Positions 24,124 through 32,655 of a stretch of DNA of 64,000 nucleotides are shown here, piece by piece. Source of the stretch: Clostridiales bacterium (GTDB taxonomy: Bacteria > Bacillota > Clostridia > Oscillospirales > Oscillospiraceae); assembly GCA_004556755.1 (NCBI GenBank), contig SFFW01000002.1, positions 1 to 64,000 of the forward strand, read 5' to 3'. The notes beneath the pieces are model-generated. The model worked only from the letters and a program-made list of their open reading frames with translations, had not been told where the DNA came from and ran no database searches. Both the position numbers and the translations under genes were made by a program. Within the stretch, counting starts at the first letter, position 1. Each line of letters opens with the position of its first letter.

Positions 24124-27059
24124 TGGGAATATCGTATATATATGTAAATATTTTTGCCGTTATCTGCTTTTCTCTTATGTTTGCGGCATTTTGTGCGGCC
24201 GAAAGAAGCAAGGAGATGAACGCATGGATCGCTCTGTTGGGAGACATGGCGATATGGGCGGGAAGCTCTCTGTTTATGCGTCTTGAGGCACTGCCGGGCT
24301 ACGAGTTCTGGTACTACGCTTCGCTGCTTGCACTGTTTGCAACGCCGTTTTTGGTATACAACTATATCTATCAGTTTGCAAACGCAAAGTATTCCACGAT
24401 GCGAATAGTGTGGTTTCTCGCCACCGCTGCATTGCTCGTCGTATCGGCTACAGGCTTCATACTCCCACCGCCGGATATAAGCTATTCCGCCAACGGCGGC
24501 AAGGTCTTTACATACAACATGGATTGGGCTGTTGCGATCCCGGTCGTCTTCTGCCTTGCCATTATCGCCTCCATAGTCCCGCTCCTGCGTCAGATACTCA
24601 CCGAAAAGGGGAGGCAGGCACCGGGTATCAAAGAACTTATTCTCGGACTCATGCTGCTTGCGCTCGGCAACGTAGTGCAGGTGCTTCCCGGAAACACCTT
24701 CCCGTTCGACACCCTTGCAGGCATCGTTTTTTCACTGCTGATGTGCACCTCCCTGTATAAGCGCAGGATGTTCAACACCTCGCTCATGGTGTCAAGCACG
24801 GTGCTGATGATCTTCTCTGCAATCGTGTTTATTACAGGCGGCGCATTTCTGTTTCCTACCGTGTGCAATCAGCTCGAAAAGTACGGCGGCAACATAGCCG
24901 ACCCGAAGATAGAAAGCTTTGTGCTTATGACGGCAGCGCTGTTTGTCTGCATCCTGCTGTTTAAAAAGCTGCTCACCACTGTCTTTTCGGAGAAGGAGCA
25001 GCAGGAAAACCGCATAAAGCGATACAGCGATATTGTGTCAAAAACGCTTGATATTGACAGTATTCTCAGGGAGACCGTTAAGGTCATCCGTTCTGAGGTT
25101 GCAGTTAACCAAATGTATATATGCATCAGGGAAAAGGATCGCTTCGTTCCGGCGTGCAGCGCAATGCCGCTCAAGCCTGCAAGCTTTTCCATAGCTGCAG
25201 ATCACCCCTGCGTCAAGTATTTTCAGCAGGGACCGAATCAGCTCGTTTTGAACGAATTTGCCTCGAACCCGCTCTACAAGTCAATGTGGAGCAAGGAAAA
25301 GGAACTGTTCCAAAAGTACGACATATCAAGCATTTGCGCCATTAAGGACGGCGACGAGGTCGTCGGACTTCTGCTGCTTGCGGATAAGGAGCGCAATGCG
25401 GCATACACCTGTGCCGACTTCTCGTTTATAAACACCGTCAGCTCCATTGCGTCTATCGCAATAAAGAATGCGGCGCTGTATAAACAGGTCGCAGAGCGTG
25501 AACATCTGTTCAGCAGCATGACGGAATTTATACCGTATGTAATATTTATCAAGAAAAAGGGCGAGCCTAACTTCTGCTTTATAAGCGCAAACACGAGCAG
25601 GGTGCTGGGTCTGCCGACCGAATACTTTGCAAAGCGCACAGCGGTGCAGTCGCTCTCCGAATGCCTCGGCAAGGAGCGTGCGGAGGAGATATATAACTCC
25701 ATGCGCTCGGCACCCGAAAACGGGTATTACTACGACACGCCCTTCATCATCAGCAAGGACTGCCGTGAAATAACCATACGCTGTGCATTCTCACCCATAA
25801 TATCCGACGGACGTGTCTCGCACTATGTCTGCGTTGTGAACGACATTACGGCCGACATTGAGTCCCGTGAGCTGCTCAGTAATTCAGTCGAGCTTGCCAA
25901 GAAGTCGAGCAATGCAAAGAGTGAATTTCTCTCGCATATGTCGCACGAGATCAGAACACCTATGAACTCTATTGCGGGTCTGACGTACCTTGCGAGAGAG
26001 CAGGTAGGGAAGAATAACAGCAAGGAGCTTTTGGAGTACCTAAATCAGATCGACCAGTCGTCTCAGTATTTGCTCAGCCTGCTGAACAATATCATGGACA
26101 TGAGCAAAATCGAGAGTAACAAATTCGAGATTCAGGCAAAGCCCTTTAATATCAGACATATTCTCGATGAGGTGTATGCAATATACGGCGCGCAGATGAG
26201 CGCAAAGCAAATCGAGTTTGAGTTTGACGCTTCGAGGGTGCGTTACGAGAACCTGCTTGGCGACGAGCTTTCTCTGCAAAAAATACTTAACAATCTCCTG
26301 TCTAACGCATTTAAATTTACGCCGTCCGGCGGCAAGGTGTCGCTCACGGCAGCGCAAAAGACCGCGTCCGACAAGTCTGTCGTGATGCACTTTGAGGTGA
26401 AGGACACCGGCATCGGAATGAGTCCCGAATTTAAGAAGCACATATTTGAACCGTACACGCAGGAGACTGCCGAAAACGGGACGAAAGCGTCCGGCAGCGG
26501 CCTCGGCATGGCTATATGCAAGAGCATGGTTGATCTCCAGGGCGGCAGTATAAGCGTCGAAAGCGTTCAGGGAGAGGGAACGAGCTTCTATGTCGACATT
26601 CCATATGCGCTCTCTGCTCCGCTCAAGAAGGAAGATGACGGTGAAAACGGTACCCCCGACTGCTCCGTGCTTTGCGGCAAGCGCATACTCGTCGTGGACG
26701 ACGTTATGATAAACACCGTTATAACTGGTCGGCTCCTTGAAAAGCAGGGCGTTTTGGTGGACTGCGCCGAAAACGGCAAAGCGGCGCTCGATATGTTCAC
26801 CTCGCACAAGGACTTTTACTACGACTGCATACTGATGGATATTCAGATGCCGGTCATGGACGGCTTTGAAGCGGCGGCGTCCATAAGGGCGATAAAGCGC
26901 AGATACGCACTCTCCGTGCCGATCATTGCAATGACTGCCGATGCATTTATAAGAGAGGTCAAAAACGGCAGCATGAATGATTTTGACGATTACATCATCA
27001 AGCCGGTAAAACCGAAGGATCTATATTCAAATCTTGTCAAGCTGTTTGAAAACTCGTGA
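24123..27059 (+). CDS. Membrane hybrid sensor histidine kinase (7TM-GAF-PAS-HisKA-HATPase-REC)
   Basis: A 978-residue sensor. Residues 1-290 hold about eight hydrophobic segments, like the N-terminal 7TM sensor of histidine kinases. A GAF-like domain (about 305-450) and a PAS-like domain (about 460-575) follow. HisKA carries His608 in SHMSHEIRTP. HATPase_c has N728, DTGIGM (761-766) and GSGLGM (791-796). The C-terminal receiver has Asp859/860, phospho-acceptor Asp906 (MDIQMP), Thr938 and Lys960. There is no Hpt domain; the Hpt gene two kilobases upstream in the operon completes the relay. All catalytic residues are intact. Confidence 0.93.
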   Translation: MGISYIYVNIFAVICFSLMFAAFCAAERSKEMNAWIALLGDMAIWAGSSLFMRLEALPGYEFWYYASLLALFATPFLVYNYIYQFANAKYSTMRIVWFLATAALLVVSATGFILPPPDISYSANGGKVFTYNMDWAVAIPVVFCLAIIASIVPLLRQILTEKGRQAPGIKELILGLMLLALGNVVQVLPGNTFPFDTLAGIVFSLLMCTSLYKRRMFNTSLMVSSTVLMIFSAIVFITGGAFLFPTVCNQLEKYGGNIADPKIESFVLMTAALFVCILLFKKLLTTVFSEKEQQENRIKRYSDIVSKTLDIDSILRETVKVIRSEVAVNQMYICIREKDRFVPACSAMPLKPASFSIAADHPCVKYFQQGPNQLVLNEFASNPLYKSMWSKEKELFQKYDISSICAIKDGDEVVGLLLLADKERNAAYTCADFSFINTVSSIASIAIKNAALYKQVAEREHLFSSMTEFIPYVIFIKKKGEPNFCFISANTSRVLGLPTEYFAKRTAVQSLSECLGKERAEEIYNSMRSAPENGYYYDTPFIISKDCREITIRCAFSPIISDGRVSHYVCVVNDITADIESRELLSNSVELAKKSSNAKSEFLSHMSHEIRTPMNSIAGLTYLAREQVGKNNSKELLEYLNQIDQSSQYLLSLLNNIMDMSKIESNKFEIQAKPFNIRHILDEVYAIYGAQMSAKQIEFEFDASRVRYENLLGDELSLQKILNNLLSNAFKFTPSGGKVSLTAAQKTASDKSVVMHFEVKDTGIGMSPEFKKHIFEPYTQETAENGTKASGSGLGMAICKSMVDLQGGSISVESVQGEGTSFYVDIPYALSAPLKKEDDGENGTPDCSVLCGKRILVVDDVMINTVITGRLLEKQGVLVDCAENGKAALDMFTSHKDFYYDCILMDIQMPVMDGFEAAASIRAIKRRYALSVPIIAMTADAFIREVKNGSMNDFDDYIIKPVKPKDLYSNLVKLFENS

Positions 27060-27078
27060 CACAAGGCAGGTGCAAATA

Positions 27079-28422
27079 TTGAAAAAAACATGGGACGCTG
27101 CGTGCAAAGCGACACGCAGCTACTGGAATTCCAAATGGTATATGCCGTCTGTTTTGGCGGTTTCATGTATAAGTGCGGTTTTTGACATTGACCTGATAGG
27201 AATGTTTGTGCTTGCGGCGCTTGCCATAGTCATGCTTGTGCTTTGCGACGATATGATGTCGCTCGTCTGCCCGATATTCTGCATATTCCTCAGCTCCATT
27301 GAGTTTTACAGGGACTATTCTGTGCTGACCGATTATATGTGGTATGCGATAGTGCCGTTTGCGGCGGCACTTATATTCAATCTCGTGTATTACAGAACGC
27401 CGTTCGTGAAGGGCAGATTCTTCTACCCGCAGCTTGCGGTGTCGGTCGCACTTTCGCTCGGCGGTCTGTTCTGCATCCCCGCAAAGCAGTATTTCAGCCC
27501 GTCGGCGCTGTACTTTACCGTCGGGTCGGGCTTTTTCATGCTGTTTGTGTACTGCCTCACAATATCAAGGCTCAAGGCGTATAAGCGAAGCTACGACAGG
27601 GTAGAGAGACTTGCGAGAGCGGTGTTTGCCGCCGGACTGCTTGCCGCATTTCTGGTATTTGAGTTTTACATCGACAATGCGGAGGAGTTCCTGCGCAAGG
27701 GAACCTTCCTGTTCTTTAAGCCGAGGAACTACGTTTCGAGCGTTCTTATGATGGCGATACCCATGAGCTGCATATATATAAAACGCAATAACCTCAACAT
27801 AATTTCGATGCTGTTCATGTATGTCGGAATGCTGCTCACGGGGTCGAGAAGCGGACTGCTTTTCGGGACGCTGGCACTTGCCTTATCCGTCGCTTTTGTG
27901 TATATTACAAATAAGAAGAGCAGACGGCTGTACAATGTTCTGCTTATCATTGCGGCGATCCCCGTCGTTTATGCCGCAGTAAAGGTCCTCCCAGAGCTTT
28001 ATGCGGCGAGAATGGCAAACGGATTCTTTAACGAGGGCGACGCAACGAGGATCAAATTCATCAAATTCGGCATTTCGGATTTCCTTGCATACCCGATATT
28101 CGGCATAGGCGTGGGTAATCTTGCGCACTTTGAGATATTCAAAGCCTACACCCCCGGCAGTATCGTATATTTCCACAACATAGTCATACAGGTCATGGCA
28201 TCCCTGGGCGTCGTCGGCATTGCGGCGTATCTTTGGAATTTCTGCGCAAGGGTGAAGATGTTTTGGGAGAACAGAAAAAACGAGACCCTGATATTTGCGA
28301 TCTCTTATCTTGCGATACTGCTCATGTCATTTACCAATCCGGGCATGTTCTGCCCATTCCCGGAGGGAGCGCTGATCGTTCTGATGCTCTCGGTTGCGGA
28401 AGTAAAATTTGCAAAGCAATAA
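27079..28422 (+). CDS. O-antigen ligase family (Wzy_C) membrane protein
   Basis: A 447-residue polytopic membrane protein with about eleven hydrophobic segments. LLTGSRSGLLFG (about residues 254-265) and the later PIFGIGVGN followed by FHNIVIQVMASLGVVG fit the O-antigen ligase/polymerase family, whose members move glycans from lipid carriers to acceptors outside the membrane. The start is a TTG at 27079 with CAGGTG 6 nt upstream; an in-frame ATG further up lies inside the kinase gene and lacks a site. A monoderm host would use it for a teichoic-acid-like or exopolysaccharide substrate. Confidence 0.78.
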   Translation: MKKTWDAACKATRSYWNSKWYMPSVLAVSCISAVFDIDLIGMFVLAALAIVMLVLCDDMMSLVCPIFCIFLSSIEFYRDYSVLTDYMWYAIVPFAAALIFNLVYYRTPFVKGRFFYPQLAVSVALSLGGLFCIPAKQYFSPSALYFTVGSGFFMLFVYCLTISRLKAYKRSYDRVERLARAVFAAGLLAAFLVFEFYIDNAEEFLRKGTFLFFKPRNYVSSVLMMAIPMSCIYIKRNNLNIISMLFMYVGMLLTGSRSGLLFGTLALALSVAFVYITNKKSRRLYNVLLIIAAIPVVYAAVKVLPELYAARMANGFFNEGDATRIKFIKFGISDFLAYPIFGIGVGNLAHFEIFKAYTPGSIVYFHNIVIQVMASLGVVGIAAYLWNFCARVKMFWENRKNETLIFAISYLAILLMSFTNPGMFCPFPEGALIVLMLSVAEVKFAKQ

Positions 28423-28449
28423 TTTTGCATAAATTTGGAGGATGGAAAA

Positions 28450-30537
28450 ATGAAGAAGCTTCTCAGCGTTGTTCTCGTGCTGACCATGGTTCTTGCACTC
28501 GTACCCTTTGCGGCGCTTGCGGAGGATACCGGGTATGAGACTGTGACCGGTACGATAATGTTCAATGCGGGACATGACGATTCGGAGACGGATCATCCCT
28601 GTCCCTTCACCTACAGCGACGCATATTTCACCGACACGGCGTACAATTACAGGCAGGACCTCGCCACCGTGACAATGGCGATGTGCCTTGCAGCGGGCAA
28701 CGTAGCAGATCCCGAACGCTACACGGAAGGTCCCGCAAACCTCAAGAATTTCTTTGACCAGATAGGCTTTGAGGATTTCGAAGCAAACAAGGACTTCGTC
28801 ACGAGACCCGGAAGGGACACCTTCGGCGTAGGCATCGCCAACAAGGAGATCGTGGTTGACGGAGAAAAGTACACGATCATCGCCATCGGACTTCGCGGCT
28901 GCGGTTACTATGCGGAGTGGGCAGGCGACCTCAACGTCGGTGCAAGCGGCGACCATACGGGCTTTGCCATTTGCCGTGACACCGCACTTGCGTTTCTGAA
29001 GGAATACCTTGCAAAGCACACCGAGATAAACGGTAAGATCAAGATCTGGTGTACAGGCTACAGCAGAGGTGCAGCGGGCGCCAATATGCTCGGCGGCGCT
29101 ATCGACGATATGATCGTCGGCGGCGAGAAGCTCGGCAGCAACGTAAGCCTCAGCCTCAATGACGTGTACATCTACACCTTTGAGGCTCCCATGGGCGCAG
29201 ACACCGCAAAGATCGGCAGCAACGTCTATAACAACATCCACAACATCGTAAACTACAACGACCTCGTCGTAAGAGTCGCTCCCGCAAGCATGAACTTCGG
29301 CAGATACGGCGTCGATCATGTGATGCCCACCGCCGATTTCGACGCAAACTATGATGAACTCAAGGCAAATATGCTTGAGGTTTTCGGCACCTTTGAAAAC
29401 GCAGGAGAGTACCGCATCGACAATTTCAAGTACGTTACCGTTACCCCCGGTGCGACCGTCGACAAGATCATTTCCTCTATAAAGGGCGACAAGATGACGC
29501 AGGGTCAGTTCCTCGACAAGCTCGTTGACGTGCTGTTTGCCGAGCTCGGCACCCGTGAGGACGTGTACGCAATGCAGGGCGGACTCCAGGAGCTTATTCT
29601 GCCCCTTATCGGCACCTACCCCGATCAGTGGGAGACCGTTAAAAAGAACCTTGCAGACAACGCAAAGGACAATTTCAAAGAGCTTATATTTAACCTTGTT
29701 ACCGGTAACGAGGGTTCCTCCGTGGAGCTTGTTGCCAACATAATCCTTGACTCGCTCAGAGATGCGGGCATCAACGACGTCACCGCTGCGGAAGCAAAGG
29801 AAATTGCGGTGCAGGTCGTAAAGTTTGCTCTGCCGCTTGCAGTGAAGCACCCGAACGAGATAGCAACTCTGCTCTATAATATCGTTGGCATTATGTCCGC
29901 ACATTACGGTGAGCTGGGTATGTCGTGGATGCTCAGCATCCCTTCGGATTATATGCTGAACAAGCAGACCAAGAGCGCAATGCCCTTTGACGATCTGCAG
30001 CGTGACACATGGTGCTACAACGAAGTGAAGTACACCTACGACAACGGCATAATGAACGGTACGAAGCTCACGAGCTTCAGCCCGAACGGGGTTGTCAACA
30101 GAGGTCAGGTCGTCACCGTGCTTTACAGACTTGAGGGCTGCCCCTCGGTCGAAGGCATGAGCTGCGATCTTAAGGACGTCAGCGGTGCATGGTGCGAGGA
30201 CGCAATAATTTGGGCATACAACAACGGCATCGCCAAGGGCTTTAACGACGGATGCTTCCGTGCCGACCAGCAGGTGACGAGAGAGCAGCTTGCGGCGTTC
30301 CTCTACAGATACGCCGACGAGATAATCTACAACGGCACAATAAGCGTGGGCGACGGATACGCCAAGAGCTTCAGCGACGAGGCGAGCGTCAGCGCATTTG
30401 CACGGGAAGCCATGCTGTGGGCGGTCGAAAACGGCATAATCAACGGCACGACCGACGGCAAACTTAACCCTCAGGGCAACGCAAGCCGTGCGCAGTTTGC
30501 CTGCATGATCGCAAGATTTGAGCAGGGCATTGCCTGA
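28450..30537 (+). CDS. Secreted lipase-like alpha/beta hydrolase with three SLH domains
   Basis: A 695-residue exported protein. The signal peptide is residues 1-24 (cut near ALA-ED). Residues about 30-310 form an alpha/beta hydrolase of the lipase class 3 type, with nucleophile Ser205 in GYSRG. A helical linker follows. Three S-layer homology repeats (about 515-695) each show a W-x-x-x-A/V-x-x-x-Y/A-x-NGI pattern and would anchor the protein to cell-wall polysaccharide. TTG 28435 overlaps the ribosome-binding site; GGAGGA at 28437-28442 sets ATG 28450. It is the last gene of the phosphorelay operon and has a strong terminator. Confidence 0.85.
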   Translation: MKKLLSVVLVLTMVLALVPFAALAEDTGYETVTGTIMFNAGHDDSETDHPCPFTYSDAYFTDTAYNYRQDLATVTMAMCLAAGNVADPERYTEGPANLKNFFDQIGFEDFEANKDFVTRPGRDTFGVGIANKEIVVDGEKYTIIAIGLRGCGYYAEWAGDLNVGASGDHTGFAICRDTALAFLKEYLAKHTEINGKIKIWCTGYSRGAAGANMLGGAIDDMIVGGEKLGSNVSLSLNDVYIYTFEAPMGADTAKIGSNVYNNIHNIVNYNDLVVRVAPASMNFGRYGVDHVMPTADFDANYDELKANMLEVFGTFENAGEYRIDNFKYVTVTPGATVDKIISSIKGDKMTQGQFLDKLVDVLFAELGTREDVYAMQGGLQELILPLIGTYPDQWETVKKNLADNAKDNFKELIFNLVTGNEGSSVELVANIILDSLRDAGINDVTAAEAKEIAVQVVKFALPLAVKHPNEIATLLYNIVGIMSAHYGELGMSWMLSIPSDYMLNKQTKSAMPFDDLQRDTWCYNEVKYTYDNGIMNGTKLTSFSPNGVVNRGQVVTVLYRLEGCPSVEGMSCDLKDVSGAWCEDAIIWAYNNGIAKGFNDGCFRADQQVTREQLAAFLYRYADEIIYNGTISVGDGYAKSFSDEASVSAFAREAMLWAVENGIINGTTDGKLNPQGNASRAQFACMIARFEQGIA

Positions 30538-30560
30538 ATTGCATAAATCGGCAAAACTAA

Positions 30561-30596
30561 AAAGCCGGAGAGCCATTTTTGACTCTCCGGCTTTTT
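30561..30596 (+). terminator. Terminator of the phosphorelay operon
   Basis: A perfect 12-bp stem (30561-30572 with 30583-30594), 10-nt loop and T tract. Confidence 0.88.
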
Positions 30597-30624
30597 GCAT
30601 AGGCCGCAGAAAAGCAATAAAACC

Positions 30625-30653
30625 TTGTATTTTACGGCTTTGAATGATAAAAT
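30625..30653 (+). promoter_or_regulatory. Promoter of uvrB-polA
   Basis: TTGTAT (30625-30630), a 17-nt spacer, TAAAAT (30648-30653). No LexA-type box (GAAC-N4-GTTC) is visible here. Confidence 0.5.
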
Positions 30654-30686
30654 ATAATGATTAAATGTTTACCCATGGAGGACCCG

Positions 30687-32654
30687 ATGGACTCATTTAA
30701 ACTGGTTTCACCGTATAAAGCGATGGGAGATCAGCCGGAGGCTATAGATAAGCTTGTAAACGGCATCGAAAACGGCATCGACGAGCAGGTGCTGCTCGGC
30801 GTTACCGGCTCCGGTAAGACCTTTACCATGGCAAGTGTTATAGAGAAAATAAACCGCCCGACCCTCGTTTTGGCTCACAACAAGACCCTTGCAGCACAGC
30901 TTTGCGCCGAGTTCCGTGAGTATTTCCCGGAAAATGCCGTCGAGTATTTTGTCTCCTATTACGACTATTATCAGCCGGAAGCGTATATCCCGCATACGGA
31001 CACCTTTATCGAGAAGGACAGCTCCATAAACGACGAGATCGAGCGTCTGCGGCACAGCGCAACGTCCAGCCTTTTTGAAAGACGGGACGTCATTGTCGTG
31101 TCCTCGGTCTCCTGCATATACGGCTTGGGCGACCCTATTGACTACGCCGCAATGGTCATCTCGCTCAGACCGGGACAGGAGCGCAACTTCGACGAGCTTC
31201 TGCGCAAGCTCATCGAGATCAGATACGAAAGAAACGACATTGCCTTTGAGCGCAACACCTTTAGGGTACGAGGCGATACGGTCGATATTTTCCCGGCTTA
31301 CTCCCACGACACGGCGATAAGAGTCGAGTTTTTCGGCGACGAGATCGACAGAATAAGCGAGATCAATGTCGTCAGCGGGGCCGTTATAAGGCATCTCAGC
31401 CATGTCGCCATTTACCCTGCGAGCCACTACGTTGTCGGCAAGGATAAAATGAGCAGAGCAATTGACGAAATCAGGCGTGAGTGTGACGAGCAAAGGGCTG
31501 CGTTTGAAGCCAAGGGCAAGCTCATCGAGGCACAGAGGATCACCCAAAGAACGAACTACGACATTGAAATGATGCAGGAGCTGGGCTATTGCAGCGGCAT
31601 AGAAAACTACTCCCGCATAATATCCGGCAGAGCGCCGGGCAGCGCTCCGATGACGCTGCTTGACTATTTCCCCAAGGACTTTCTCATGTTCATCGACGAA
31701 AGCCATGTGACGATACCGCAGGTCAGGGCGATGTACCGAGGCGACAGAGCGAGAAAGGAATCGCTTGTGGAGTACGGCTTCCGTCTGCCGTCGGCATTTG
31801 ACAACAGACCGCTCAAATTCGACGAATTTAATGAGCGTATAAATCAGATAGTCTACGTTTCCGCAACCCCAGGCGACTATGAAAGGGAGCGTGCCGGACA
31901 GATTGCAGAGCAGATAATCCGCCCCACCGGACTTGTGGACCCGGAGATCTCGGTGCGTCCGAGCGAGGGGCAGATAGACGACCTTATCGGGGAGATAAAC
32001 GCAAGGATCGAGAAAAATCAGCGCTGCCTTGTGACAACGCTTACGAAGAAGATGGCGGAGGACCTGTCCGAATACCTCGGCAATGCGGGAATAAAGTGCC
32101 GCTATATGCACCACGACGTCGGCGCAATAGAGCGCATGGAGATAATCCGCAGCCTTCGTCTCGGCGATTTTGACGTGCTTGTCGGCATTAACCTTCTACG
32201 TGAGGGACTTGACCTCCCGGAGGTCAGCCTTGTAGCGATACTGGACGCCGACAAGGAGGGTTTTCTGCGCAGCGAAACGAGCCTTATCCAGACGATAGGC
32301 AGAGCAGCAAGAAACGCCGAGGGTCTTGTCATAATGTACGCAGATACGGTCACCGACTCAATGAGGCGAGCCATTGACGAGACGGAAAGACGCCGCAAAA
32401 AGCAGACGGATTACAACACCGCCCACGGCATAACGCCGAAAACCGTTACCAAGAGCGTCAGAGATCTGCTTGAGATCTCGACCGACGGCAAGAACGTGTC
32501 CAAACGCCGTGACGGTGTTAAGATGACCGAGGCGGAGCGCCGTGCGGAAGCCGATGCGCTTGAAAAGAAGATGAAGGCTGCGGCAAAGATGCTTGAGTTT
32601 GAGCTCGCGGCGCAGCTTCGAGACGAAATAATCAGACTCCGGGGAGGAAAATAA
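30687..32654 (+). CDS. uvrB: UvrABC system protein B
   Basis: A 655-residue helicase-like damage-verification subunit. It begins FKLVSPYKAMGDQPEAI, with Walker A GVTGSGKTFT (about residues 36-45), the beta-hairpin YYDYYQPEAYIP, motif VI QTIGRAARN, and a C-terminal UVR motif that binds UvrC. Upstream ATG codons at 30657 and 30675 are in frame, but GGAGG placed 5 nt before 30687 and the family N-terminus support 30687. polA starts 1 nt after the stop. Unlike in Bacillus, uvrA is not adjacent. Confidence 0.97.
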   Translation: MDSFKLVSPYKAMGDQPEAIDKLVNGIENGIDEQVLLGVTGSGKTFTMASVIEKINRPTLVLAHNKTLAAQLCAEFREYFPENAVEYFVSYYDYYQPEAYIPHTDTFIEKDSSINDEIERLRHSATSSLFERRDVIVVSSVSCIYGLGDPIDYAAMVISLRPGQERNFDELLRKLIEIRYERNDIAFERNTFRVRGDTVDIFPAYSHDTAIRVEFFGDEIDRISEINVVSGAVIRHLSHVAIYPASHYVVGKDKMSRAIDEIRRECDEQRAAFEAKGKLIEAQRITQRTNYDIEMMQELGYCSGIENYSRIISGRAPGSAPMTLLDYFPKDFLMFIDESHVTIPQVRAMYRGDRARKESLVEYGFRLPSAFDNRPLKFDEFNERINQIVYVSATPGDYERERAGQIAEQIIRPTGLVDPEISVRPSEGQIDDLIGEINARIEKNQRCLVTTLTKKMAEDLSEYLGNAGIKCRYMHHDVGAIERMEIIRSLRLGDFDVLVGINLLREGLDLPEVSLVAILDADKEGFLRSETSLIQTIGRAARNAEGLVIMYADTVTDSMRRAIDETERRRKKQTDYNTAHGITPKTVTKSVRDLLEISTDGKNVSKRRDGVKMTEAERRAEADALEKKMKAAAKMLEFELAAQLRDEIIRLRGGK

Positions 32655-32655
32655 A

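Noticed and set aside
28327..30600. A 757-codon open frame on the - strand opposite the SLH lipase gene
   Set aside because: The + strand has a signal peptide, motifs and SLH repeats; the antisense frame is Cys/His/Val-rich low-meaning sequence caused by codon bias that avoids TTA, CTA and TCA. No ribosome-binding site.
30597..30686. LexA/SOS box upstream of uvrB
   Set aside because: No GAAC-N4-GTTC-like sequence could be found here or upstream of uvrA and uvrC.
30708..32114. A 468-codon - strand frame opposite uvrB
   Set aside because: Shadow of uvrB; no family features.
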